Translations under genes and position numbers: made by a program | Part shown: piece after piece, positions 7,860 through 15,124 of the stretch | Position numbering within the stretch: position 1 is the first letter of the stretch | How the letters are laid out: each line of letters begins with the position of its first letter | From: JAIYDJ01 sp031398695 | Lineage (GTDB): Bacteria > Pseudomonadota > Alphaproteobacteria > Rhodobacterales > Rhodobacteraceae | Direction of reading: 5' to 3' | Length of the DNA stretch: 19,660 nt | Assembly: GCA_031398695.1 (NCBI GenBank) | Contig: JANNNU010000045.1 | Coordinates: forward strand, 1 to 19,660 | The notes under the pieces: generated by a model | Told to the model about the DNA's origin: nothing | What the model saw: only the letters and a program-made list of their open reading frames with translations | Database searches by the model: none

Positions 7860-8546
7860 ATGCGGATGGCAACCTATGAAATCTCCGGAATGACCTGCAA
7901 CGGCTGCGCCAGCAAGGTGCGCACCGCGCTTCAGGCGCTGTCACCCGACGCGGTGATCACGCTCGATCCGCCGCGCGCCAGCAACGTCGCCGTGTCGGCG
8001 TCGGTGGCCAACGCGGCGTTGTCGGCGATCGGCGGCTATCGGCTGTCGCCCGTGCAAGCCGCGCCTGCTGCGCCACCGGCGGTTTCGGGGGCCGGGCTGA
8101 CGGTCTATTATCCCCTTGCCCTCGTCGTCGGTCTGATCGCGGTCGCGTCCTTTGCCGCGTCGAGCTGGATGATGGGGTTCATGGCCGGGTTCTATCTGGT
8201 CTTCGGCGCGTTCAAGCTCTTGGACCTGTCGGCCTTCGCCCGCGCCTATGCGCGCTATGACGTCATTGCGGAACGTGTGCCGCTTTGGGGGTTCGTCTAT
8301 CCCTTTGCCGAACTGGCGCTGGGGTTTGCCTTTCTGTTCCATTGGCAGATGGGACCGGCGATCTGGGCCGCGCTGATCCTCAGCCTGATCGGGGCGGCCG
8401 GGGTGATCCGGTCGCTGCTGCGGCGCGAAACGATCCAGTGTGCCTGCCTCGGGACCGTGTTCAACCTGCCGATGTCCACCGTCACGGTGGTCGAGAATCT
8501 GGGCATGGCCGCGATGGCGGCCGCGATGCTCGCCTATGGCATGTAG
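7860..8546 (+). CDS. Fusion of an N-terminal HMA (heavy-metal-associated) domain and a MauE/DoxX-like membrane domain
   Basis: Residues 4-65 form a ferredoxin-like HMA domain with the metal-binding GMTCNGC motif (C13, C16), as in copper chaperones and metal-pumping ATPases. Then follows a Pro/Ala linker (about 68-77) and a four-helix membrane domain (about 80-228). Near the end lies C194-A-C196-L-G, a cysteine pair like that of MauE/DoxX-type redox membrane proteins. The total is 228 residues from 7860; the second ATG at 7866 would start MATYEISGMTC and is equally possible, because neither has a clear ribosome site. The gene ends 6 bases before the convergent metR-like gene. I infer a membrane protein linking metal binding to thiol chemistry; the metal and role are unknown. 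Confidence 0.82.
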   Translation: MRMATYEISGMTCNGCASKVRTALQALSPDAVITLDPPRASNVAVSASVANAALSAIGGYRLSPVQAAPAAPPAVSGAGLTVYYPLALVVGLIAVASFAASSWMMGFMAGFYLVFGAFKLLDLSAFARAYARYDVIAERVPLWGFVYPFAELALGFAFLFHWQMGPAIWAALILSLIGAAGVIRSLLRRETIQCACLGTVFNLPMSTVTVVENLGMAAMAAAMLAYGM

Positions 8547-8552
8547 ACGCCG

Positions 8553-9458
8553 CTAGCCGCGCTGCAGCTTCACCGGCTCCGATCGGCCCAGTTTCAGAAA
8601 ATGCGCCATGAACGGCTTGCCCGCATCCTCGGTCCGGGTCGCGGCGTAAAGCCGTTTCTGGATCACCCCCGGCCCCAGCGGACGTGTCACATAGTCGGCT
8701 GACGATTTGACATCCCGCAGCACCCAGTCCGGCAGCACCGCCACACCCCGGTTCGATCCCACCAGCATCAGGATCACCGCCGTCAGTTCGGCGGTGCGTT
8801 GCGCGCGGGGTTCCACCTTGGCGGGGGTCAGCAGTTCGGAAAAGACGTCCAGCTTGTCGCGGGTGACGGGATACGTGATCAGGGTCTGGTCGCGAAAATC
8901 CGCGGCCTCGATCACGTCCTTGGCGGCCAGCGGGTTGGCCGCGGCAGCCAGAAAGGTCGGGTGATAGTCGAACAACGGGTTGAAGGTGATCCCCGGCAGC
9001 GGCACCGGGTTCGAGCTGATCACCAGATCGACCTCTTCGCGGTTCAGCGCGGGCAGCGCGTCGAACGCGAGGCCTGCACGAATATCGACGTCCACCTCGG
9101 GCCAGGCCTGCCGGAACAGCTCCAGCACTGGAAACAGCCAGTCGAAACAGGCGTGACACTCGATCGCGATGTGCAGGCGGCCCGTCTTGCCCGACCGCAG
9201 GTTGCGAAACTCCTCTTCCATCGCGTCGATCTCGGGCAGGATCCGGTCCGCTGCCCGCAGCATCCGGATGCCCGCCGCCGACAGCTTCATCGGTTTGGAG
9301 CGGCGCACGAACAGCTCCATCCCCGCTTGATCCTCCAGGCCGGCCACCTGATGCGACAGCGCCGATTGCGTCATGTTCAGCACCTCGGCGGCGCGGGCCA
9401 GGCCCCCGGCCTGATGGATCGCGCGGATCGTGCGCAGGTGGCGTAGCTCAATGTACAT
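8553..9458 (-). CDS. metR: LysR-family regulator, probably MetR
   Basis: This 301-residue LysR-type regulator has an N-terminal helix-turn-helix (about 4-62: RHLRTIRAIHQAGGLARAAE then LNMTQSALSHQVAGLE) and a periplasmic-binding-like effector domain from about 90 on. It starts MYIELRHLRTI at 9458; a longer frame to 9557 would overlap metF and is not expected. It is divergent from metF with an 89-base gap, the classical arrangement for MetR, which activates met genes with homocysteine as co-effector in enteric bacteria. An interrupted palindrome in the gap (9484-9503) may be its site. The LysR call is certain; MetR rests on sequence likeness (the effector-domain segment around IECHACFDWLFPVL) and the metF neighbour. 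Confidence 0.87.
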   Translation of the reverse strand: MYIELRHLRTIRAIHQAGGLARAAEVLNMTQSALSHQVAGLEDQAGMELFVRRSKPMKLSAAGIRMLRAADRILPEIDAMEEEFRNLRSGKTGRLHIAIECHACFDWLFPVLELFRQAWPEVDVDIRAGLAFDALPALNREEVDLVISSNPVPLPGITFNPLFDYHPTFLAAAANPLAAKDVIEAADFRDQTLITYPVTRDKLDVFSELLTPAKVEPRAQRTAELTAVILMLVGSNRGVAVLPDWVLRDVKSSADYVTRPLGPGVIQKRLYAATRTEDAGKPFMAHFLKLGRSEPVKLQRG

Positions 9459-9483
9459 GCGGTGCACCTCATTATCATCGTGA

Positions 9484-9503
9484 ATGACATGAATTGGTGT
9501 CAT
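9484..9503. promoter_or_regulatory. Interrupted palindrome in the metR-metF gap (candidate MetR site)
   Basis: ATGACA-TGAATTGG-TGTCAT is a perfect 6-base inverted repeat with an 8-base spacer, in an AT-rich patch that stands out from the GC-rich surroundings. It lies 26 bases from the metR start codon and 44 bases from the metF start codon. Its size and symmetry suit a LysR-type regulator; within it TGAATTGGTGTCA partly resembles the enteric MetR box TGAA-N5-TTCA. Binding is inferred. Confidence 0.5.
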
Positions 9504-9547
9504 ATTCGAAATCGTGCGACAAGAGGACAACAACAGGAGCCGCCCCG

Positions 9548-10418
9548 ATGTCCGCACCCCGCATTTCCTTCGAATTCTTCCCGCCCCAGGGGTTGGATGC
9601 GTCGTTCAAGCTGTGGGAAACCGTACAGACGCTCTCGCCCCTGAACCCCAATTTCGTGTCGGTTACCTACGGCGCGGGCGGCACCACCCGCAAGTTGACG
9701 CACGAGGCGGTCGGGACGATCCACCGCAACTATGGCCTGCCGGTCGCGGCGCACCTGACCTGCGTTGACGCGACCAAGGCCGAAACGCTTGAGATTGCCG
9801 AGGCTTACGCTGCCGTTGGCGTGACCGAAATCGTCGCTCTGCGCGGCGATGCCCCCAAGGGCGCCGACCGGTTCACCCCGCACCCCGACGGCTTTGCCTC
9901 GTCGGTCGGTCGATCTGGTGGTGGCGCTGGCGGCGACTGGAAAGTTCAAGATCCGCGTGGGCGCCTATCCCGAGCCCCACCCCGATGCCGCCGATGCCCT
10001 GGCGGACGTGCGGTTTCTCAAGCGCAAGATCGACGCCGGGGCGACCAGCGCGATCACCCAGTTCTTTTTCGACGCTGACACGTTCTTCCGCTTCCGCGAT
10101 GCCTGCGCGGCGATCGGCATCACGGCCCCGATCATTCCCGGCATCCTGCCGATCCAAAGCTGGGCGGGGACGAAACGCTTTGCCGCCCGCTGCGGCACGC
10201 GCGTTCCGGCGCGGCTGGACGAAGCCTTTGCCATGGCCGCGCGCGACGGGCGCGAGGACTTGCTGGCGTTGACCCAGTGCACCACGCTGTGCACCCGGCT
10301 GATCGAAGGCGGGGTCGACGATCTGCACTTCTACACCCTGAACCGCCCGCACCTGACGCATCAGGTGGTGCGCGCGCTGGGGTTGGCCCCGGAACCGGCG
10401 CTGGAAAAGGTCGCCTGA
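9548..10418 (+). pseudogene. metF: Methylenetetrahydrofolate reductase metF, frameshifted by a 4-base tandem expansion
   Basis: MetF reduces 5,10-methylene-THF to 5-methyl-THF for methionine synthesis. The first part (from MSAPRISFEFFPPQ, E9 catalytic region; TYGAGGTTR at 41-49; LRGDAP at 99-104) is normal up to V120. Then the frame is lost: the family sequence continues one frame over as DLVVALAATGKFKIRVGAYP and runs intact to the stop at 10418. The break coincides with three tandem copies of GTCG at 9901-9912; with two copies the reading would be S-S-V-D-L-V-V and the protein would have 288 residues, near the normal MetF length of about 296. As written, translation runs out of frame after 120 native residues and ends at 10078 (176 residues). 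A good ribosome site (AGGAG at 9535) precedes the ATG. This is either a recent mutation or a sequence error; both halves otherwise look intact. Confidence 0.88.
9901..9912. repeat. Three tandem copies of GTCG causing the metF frameshift
   Basis: GTCG occurs three times in a row inside metF. Removing one copy restores a continuous MetF reading frame. Slipped-strand replication of a short tandem repeat would explain the change. Confidence 0.85.
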
Positions 10419-10492
10419 CCGTCTGCTGACCACCCTTGTTCGCCGGGCAGGATCAGCTAGGCTGCGGCCAGCCCGATCAAGGACCGCGCCCC

Positions 10493-10936
10493 ATGACCAA
10501 GCCGATCTACATCCTTAACGGACCCAACCTGAACCTGCTTGGCCAGCGTCAGCCCGACATCTATGGCGCGCAGACGCTGGAGGATGTGGGTGCCGCCGCG
10601 GCAGCGCTGGCGGCGGACCTCGGGCTGACCGTCCGGTTCCTGCAATCGAACCACGAAGGCGCGCTGGTGGACTGGATTCAGCAGGCCCGGACCGAAGGAG
10701 CGGGGGTGATCATCAATCCTGGGGCCTATAGCCACACCTCGATCGCCATCCTCGACGCACTGAACGCCTTCGACGGCCCGGTGCTCGAGGTGCACATCTC
10801 GAACATCCACAAACGCGAGGCGTTCCGCCACCACTCCTACGTCAGCCTGCGGGCCGACGGGGTGATCGCGGGCTTCGGTGTCGAAGGCTACCAACTCGCG
10901 CTGCGCCGGATGGCCAGCCTGCTGGGGGGCACGTGA
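10493..10936 (+). CDS. aroQ: Type II 3-dehydroquinate dehydratase
   Basis: This 147-residue protein matches type II dehydroquinases in length and motifs: ILNGPNLNLLGQRQPDIYG (N12, R19, catalytic Y24), INPGAYSHTS (75-83) and EVHISNIHKREAFRHHS (catalytic H101). It removes water from 3-dehydroquinate to give 3-dehydroshikimate, in the shikimate pathway in the cytosol. The ATG at 10493 is preceded by AAGGA; a longer frame from 10436 has no family support. Its stop codon overlaps the ATG of the following aldolase (TGATG), so the two are probably co-translated. It lies 74 bases after metF on the same strand. Confidence 0.97.
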   Translation: MTKPIYILNGPNLNLLGQRQPDIYGAQTLEDVGAAAAALAADLGLTVRFLQSNHEGALVDWIQQARTEGAGVIINPGAYSHTSIAILDALNAFDGPVLEVHISNIHKREAFRHHSYVSLRADGVIAGFGVEGYQLALRRMASLLGGT

Positions 10937-11700
10937 TGCTGCCGAAGAACGCGTTCAAGGCGGCGATGGCGGCGGGGCGCAACACGATCGGTGCTTGGAA
11001 CACCATTCCGGGCCCGGTCGTCGCCGAGCTGCTGGCCGGGGCGGGGTTCGACTGGGTTATGATCGACACCGAACATTCGCTGACCGACCTGCCCGACACG
11101 CTGGGCATGATGCAGGCGATGGCGGGCTATCCTGTCGCGCCGCTGGTGCGGATCGCGGCAAACGATGCGGTTTTGATGAAGCGCGTGCTCGACCTGGGCG
11201 CGCAGACGGTGATGGTGCCCTACGTCCAGACGGTGGACGATGCGAAACGCGCGGTCGAGGCGATGCGCTATCCGCCAAACGGTATCCGTGGCATGGGCGG
11301 TACCACACGGGCGACCCGGTATGGCGCGGTGACCGATTATGTCGCGCGGGCAGAAGAGGAGTTGTGCCTGCTGGTTCAGATCGAAACCGCGGCGACCCTG
11401 CCACAGATCGAGGCGATCGCAGCCGTCGACGGCGTGGATGGACTGTTCATCGGCCCCAACGATCTGTCCGCGACGATGGGCTATCCGGGGCAGGTCACAC
11501 ACCCTGCTGTGGTCGCGGCGATCGAGGATGCGCTGCGCCGCATCGACGCCACGGGCAAGGCGGCAGGCATCCTGGTGCTCGACCCGGTGTTCGCGAAACA
11601 GTGCATGGCCTGGGGCAGCCGATTTACCGCCGTGGGGGTGGATCTGGTGACGCTAGCACGGGCGATGCGCGCCTTGCGGGCACTGTTTGACGCGCCCTGA
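10936..11700 (+). CDS. HpcH/HpaI-family (class II, metal-dependent) aldolase
   Basis: This 254-residue protein has the HpcH/HpaI aldolase pattern: IDTEHS (43-48, H47 as likely base), PLVRI (R72), VQIET (metal ligand E150) and GPNDLS (metal ligand D176), equivalent to the catalytic residues of E. coli HpaI. The family splits or forms 4-hydroxy-2-oxo acids with pyruvate as one partner. The ATG overlaps the aroQ stop (TGATG); a GTG three bases earlier is possible but less likely. The next gene starts within about 30-60 bases. The natural substrate cannot be told from the sequence: 2-keto-3-deoxy sugar acids or 4-hydroxy-2-oxoheptanedioate are family examples. It may have nothing to do with shikimate synthesis in spite of the overlap. 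Confidence 0.9.
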   Translation: MLPKNAFKAAMAAGRNTIGAWNTIPGPVVAELLAGAGFDWVMIDTEHSLTDLPDTLGMMQAMAGYPVAPLVRIAANDAVLMKRVLDLGAQTVMVPYVQTVDDAKRAVEAMRYPPNGIRGMGGTTRATRYGAVTDYVARAEEELCLLVQIETAATLPQIEAIAAVDGVDGLFIGPNDLSATMGYPGQVTHPAVVAAIEDALRRIDATGKAAGILVLDPVFAKQCMAWGSRFTAVGVDLVTLARAMRALRALFDAP

Positions 11701-11762
11701 GGGGTGCGCGATTGCCGCTGCGGGCCCATCGAATGGATGCGGCGCGGGCGGGCGGAGGGCAG

Positions 11763-12908
11763 GTGACGGCATTTCTTTGGCATCCAGCGGCGCGCGTTTT
11801 CGACGCGGCGGGTCACGCGGTGCTGCCCGGCAGGGCGACGTCGGGCGTCATCGCGTCGCGTCCCACCGGGGTGGCGCTGGCCCATGCCTTTGCGGCCCGG
11901 TCGTTCCGGATCGGGGGCGGTGGCCGGCCCGCGCCCATCGCCGGGTTCGAAACGCTGACAGCGGGATCGTCGGGCACCCCGCGGCGCATCGCACGCTCGC
12001 ATGCCAGCTGGACCGCCAGCTTTGACGTCAACGCGCGTCTGTTCGGAATCGGACCCGGCGTGCGTGTTGGCGTTCCGGGCCAGCTGGTGCAGTCGCTGGC
12101 GCTTTATGGCGCGATAGAGGCGGTCAGCCTGGGCGCAGAGCTGCATCTGCTGGACGGGTTGCGACCCGACCGCCAGGCGCGCGCGCTGGCTGCGCGGCGC
12201 GTGCAGGTCGTTTATGCCGCCCCCGTGCAGGTGCGGATGCTGGTCGCGGCGGGGGTGCCGCTGCCCGATCTGCGGCTGGCGCTCATCGGCGGGGCCAAGG
12301 TCGATGCGGGCTTGCGGGCCGGGTTGACGGCGCTTGCGCCGGGGTGCGACCTGCGCGAATTCTATGGCGCGGCGGAAACCAGTTTCGTCACCCTGTCAGA
12401 CGCAACCACGCCGGAAGGATCGGTCGGCCGCGCCTATCCGGGGGTCGAGATCGCGTTGCACGACGGCGAACTCCGCGTGCGCAGCCCGTATCTGTTCGAC
12501 GGGTATGCCGAAGACGATGCGGGTCCGGCTGTCTGGCACGACGGCTGGCTTTCGGTCGGCGAGATCGGACATCTGCGCGATGGCGATCTCTATCTGGCGG
12601 GGCGGGCAGGGCGGATGGTCACCATCGCCGGGCAAAACGTGTTTCCGGAACAGATCGAGGCGTTTCTGGGCGGCGTGGCGGGTGTGGCGCAGGTCGCCGT
12701 TCTGCCGCGCGCCGACGGATTGCGCGGGGCGGTCCTGATCGCCGTCGTTCAGGGCGATCCGGCCCAGGAGGCGGCTTTGCTGGCCGCAGCCCGCCGGCGC
12801 TTTGGCGCAACCGCTGCACCGCGCGCGGTGATCTGGCGCGACGACTGGCCGGTGCTGCCGTCGGGCAAAACCGATCTCGCGGCGCTGGCGCTGTCGGTGT
12901 CGCCATGA
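11763..12908 (+). CDS. Compact AMP-forming acyl-CoA ligase (ANL superfamily)
   Basis: The ANL adenylation motifs are present in order: phosphate loop TAGSSGTPRR (66-75), FYGAAETSF (200-208), VGEIG (265-269, where most relatives have TGD-G), GRAGRMVTIAGQNVFPEQIE (280-299) and the C-terminal PSGKTDL with the adenylation lysine K369. At about 381 residues it is much shorter than usual acyl-CoA synthetases (500 or more); the part before the phosphate loop is only about 65 residues. I chose the GTG at 11763 because GGAGGG lies just in front; ATG at 11733 or TTG at 11712 would add 10 or 17 residues. It should activate a carboxylic acid with ATP and probably pass it to CoA. It overlaps the thiolase gene in ATGA, which points to a joint pathway. 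The acyl substrate is unknown. Confidence 0.83.
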   Translation: MTAFLWHPAARVFDAAGHAVLPGRATSGVIASRPTGVALAHAFAARSFRIGGGGRPAPIAGFETLTAGSSGTPRRIARSHASWTASFDVNARLFGIGPGVRVGVPGQLVQSLALYGAIEAVSLGAELHLLDGLRPDRQARALAARRVQVVYAAPVQVRMLVAAGVPLPDLRLALIGGAKVDAGLRAGLTALAPGCDLREFYGAAETSFVTLSDATTPEGSVGRAYPGVEIALHDGELRVRSPYLFDGYAEDDAGPAVWHDGWLSVGEIGHLRDGDLYLAGRAGRMVTIAGQNVFPEQIEAFLGGVAGVAQVAVLPRADGLRGAVLIAVVQGDPAQEAALLAAARRRFGATAAPRAVIWRDDWPVLPSGKTDLAALALSVSP

Positions 12909-13963
12909 GCTTTGTGATCGCCGCCCGACGCAGCGCGGTCGTGCCGCACGGCGGTGCCTTCGCCCGCCTGTCGATCGAGGATCTGGGCGCGCCAGTTCTG
13001 TTGGCGGCGCTGCGGGCCTGCGGGGTCGATCCGAGCGAGGTGGACGAGGTGATCGTGTCCAACGCCCTGGGCGAGGGGGGCAATCCGGCACGGCGGGTGG
13101 CGCTGGCGGCGGGCTTGCCGGACCGGGTAGCAGGGCTGACCATCGACCGGCAATGCGCAGGCGGGCTGGATGCGATCCTGATGGCGCGGGCGCTGGTCAC
13201 CAGTGGCGCGGCGCGGGTGGTGGTCGCGGGCGGGGTCGAGAGTTACTCGCGCCGCCCCCTGCGCCTGCGCACCGACCCCGACGGTCCGGCCGTTCCTTAT
13301 GATCAGGCCCCATTCACGCCGTGGCCCGACCGCGATCCAGCGATGGCAGACGCGGCGGCATCTCTGGCAGACGCCTTGGACATTTCGCGCCGCGAACAGG
13401 ACGAGTGGGCGGTCGAGAGCCATGCCCGCGCCCGGCAGGCGGATTTCACGGCCGAGATCGTCAGCCTCGCCGGGCAAAGCCGCGATGCGTTCGAACGGCC
13501 GCTGTCCCTGTCGATCGCCGCGCGGGCCAGGGCGATCGCAGGATCCATCACCGCCGCCAACGCCGCGGTGGCTGCGGATGGCGCGGCCTTCGTCGTGGTC
13601 TGTGCCACTCCCCGCGGTCCGCGCGCCCTGCGGATCGCGGCCGGGGCCACGGTCGGGGCCGACCCGCTACAACCCGGCCTGTCCGCCTTGGCGGCCATCG
13701 CCACCGTGGGTGGAGCGCGCGGGCTGACCGTGGCCGAGGTGATGGAGGCCTATGCGGTGCAGGCGATCGCTTGCGTGCGCGGCGCGCAGATCGACCCCGG
13801 CATCGTGAACCGGGGCGGCGGGGCGCTGGCGCGCGGGCATCCGATCGGGGCCTCGGGGGCCATTCTCGCCGTGCGGCTTTACCATCAGTTGCAGGCGGGC
13901 CGCGGTCTGGCGGCTATTGCGGCGGCCGGGGGTGTGGGCTGCGCCGTTCTGCTGCAGGCCTAG
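12905..13963 (+). CDS. Thiolase-family protein, short and divergent
   Basis: This 352-residue protein has the thiolase fold signatures: nucleophile C84 in DRQCAGGLDAI, GGALARGHPIGASGA with catalytic H312, and a late cysteine C346 in GGVGCAVLL where typical enzymes have CxG. It is about 40 residues shorter than usual thiolases (about 390). The usual NEAFA motif reads MEAYA (280-284), so the asparagine that helps form an oxyanion hole in Zoogloea thiolase is replaced by methionine. The ATG overlaps the stop of the ligase (ATGA). It may split or form a beta-ketoacyl-CoA made from the ligase product. Catalytic Cys and His are in place, so it is likely active, perhaps with altered chemistry. Its stop shares the CTAG with the convergent bioY stop. 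Confidence 0.87.
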   Translation: MSFVIAARRSAVVPHGGAFARLSIEDLGAPVLLAALRACGVDPSEVDEVIVSNALGEGGNPARRVALAAGLPDRVAGLTIDRQCAGGLDAILMARALVTSGAARVVVAGGVESYSRRPLRLRTDPDGPAVPYDQAPFTPWPDRDPAMADAAASLADALDISRREQDEWAVESHARARQADFTAEIVSLAGQSRDAFERPLSLSIAARARAIAGSITAANAAVAADGAAFVVVCATPRGPRALRIAAGATVGADPLQPGLSALAAIATVGGARGLTVAEVMEAYAVQAIACVRGAQIDPGIVNRGGGALARGHPIGASGAILAVRLYHQLQAGRGLAAIAAAGGVGCAVLLQA

Positions 13964-14502
13964 GGTCGCGACAGCAACGCGCCCGGCCGCATCTGCGCGA
14001 TGCCACGGGTGACCAGTGCGGCCAGAACCACCTTGATCGCGTCTCCCGGCAGATAGGCGGTGATCAGCAGCGCCGCCTCGGCCAGAGTCTTGTCCAGCAT
14101 GACTGCCATGCCCGGGATGCCGAAGGCGTAGAGCACAAACACCCCGCCCAGGGCGGCCCCGACCCCCGCCGCCAAACCGACCGGCGCCGACCACCGTTCC
14201 ACCACCAGCCCCGCCACGAACGCCGCCACCGGAAACCCGACCAGAAACCCGACCGACGGCCCGGCGAACACGCCCAGACCGCCACGCCCGCCCGACAGGA
14301 TCGGCAGACCCACCGCCACCAGCGCCAGAAAAACCAGAACCGCCAGCGCCCCCTTGCGCGCGCCCAGAACCGTGCCGCACAGCATGATGCCCAGCGATTG
14401 CGCCGTGACCGGCACACCGGACCCCAGCATGATCGGCGGCACCAGCCCCAGCACGGCCACCAGGGCGGCGAACAGGGCGATGTGGGTCAGACTGCGTTCC
14501 AT
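13960..14502 (-). CDS. bioY: BioY, biotin-binding S component of the ECF biotin transporter
   Basis: This 180-residue protein with about six membrane segments shows BioY family features: PVTAQSLGIMLCGTVLGARK (31-50), the Gly-rich GLPILSGGRGGLGVFAGPSVGFLVGFP region (65-91, shown here in shortened sense as SGGRGG and GPSVGFLVGFP) and YLPGDAIK (150-157). It binds biotin in the membrane and works with BioM and BioN. The start at 14502 is supported by AGGAG 6 bases before the ATG; a longer frame to 14574 would run into bioN. It lies 22 bases after bioN and is the last gene of the set. Its stop codon overlaps the convergent thiolase stop on the palindrome CTAG. Confidence 0.92.
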   Translation of the reverse strand: MERSLTHIALFAALVAVLGLVPPIMLGSGVPVTAQSLGIMLCGTVLGARKGALAVLVFLALVAVGLPILSGGRGGLGVFAGPSVGFLVGFPVAAFVAGLVVERWSAPVGLAAGVGAALGGVFVLYAFGIPGMAVMLDKTLAEAALLITAYLPGDAIKVVLAALVTRGIAQMRPGALLSRP

Positions 14503-14524
14503 GAAAACTCCTCTTTTCCGCCCA

Positions 14525-15124
14525 CTATCCCGCCCCGCCCCGCGCGCGCAAGGCCTCGGCGACGTGATCGGCATCGTCGAGGGCGGCGAGCGTGGCCGGC
14601 ACCAGCACGCGCCAGCGCGGGCGGCGGCGCGACCGGGCGGTGAACGCCTCGGCGATCTGGGTCAGTCGGTCCGCCAGAACCGGGATGAACCGGATCACCA
14701 GCGCGAACGCCAGGGCGGCCCTGCGCGGCGGCAGACCGAACCGGGCGAGCGGCGCCAGCAGCGCCTCGATCACCGCCAGCATGTCCGACAGCCGCGTGGT
14801 CATCGTCACCAGATTGGCGGCCGCCACGGCGGTGACCAGCCGCAGCCCGATGGCCAGTCCCTGCGCCAGATCGTCCGTCCAGGCGTGCCAGATGGCCAAC
14901 ACCAGCAAGAACGGCCAAAGCGGGCGCAACATCCGCAGCCCATGCCGCGCAAAGACCGCACCGCCTGTCGCGATCAGCGCCACGGGCACTGTCGCGGCCA
15001 GCACAAGCGCCACCGGGCTGTGCAGCGCGAACAGCAGCACGGTAAAGCTGCACAGCGCCGCCAGCTTGATTTCGGCTCGCACCCGGTGCAGCGGCGTGTC
15101 AACCGGCGAGGTCAGTGTCAGCAT
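14525..15124 (-). CDS. bioN: BioN, transmembrane T component of the ECF biotin transporter
   Basis: This 199-residue CbiQ/EcfT-type protein has several hydrophobic helices (about 22-58, 66-82, 88-108, 137-150) and, towards the C-terminus, the two short Ala-Arg coupling motifs expected of T components (EAFTARS near 159-165 and EALRARGG near 190-197), which contact the ATPase. The ATG at 15124 gives MLTLTSPVDTPLHRVRAEIK, a normal T-component opening; it lies inside the end of bioM (26-base overlap), so translation is likely coupled. It is shorter than general EcfT proteins (about 265), as known for BioN. Confidence 0.88.
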   Translation of the reverse strand: MLTLTSPVDTPLHRVRAEIKLAALCSFTVLLFALHSPVALVLAATVPVALIATGGAVFARHGLRMLRPLWPFLLVLAIWHAWTDDLAQGLAIGLRLVTAVAAANLVTMTTRLSDMLAVIEALLAPLARFGLPPRRAALAFALVIRFIPVLADRLTQIAEAFTARSRRRPRWRVLVPATLAALDDADHVAEALRARGGAG

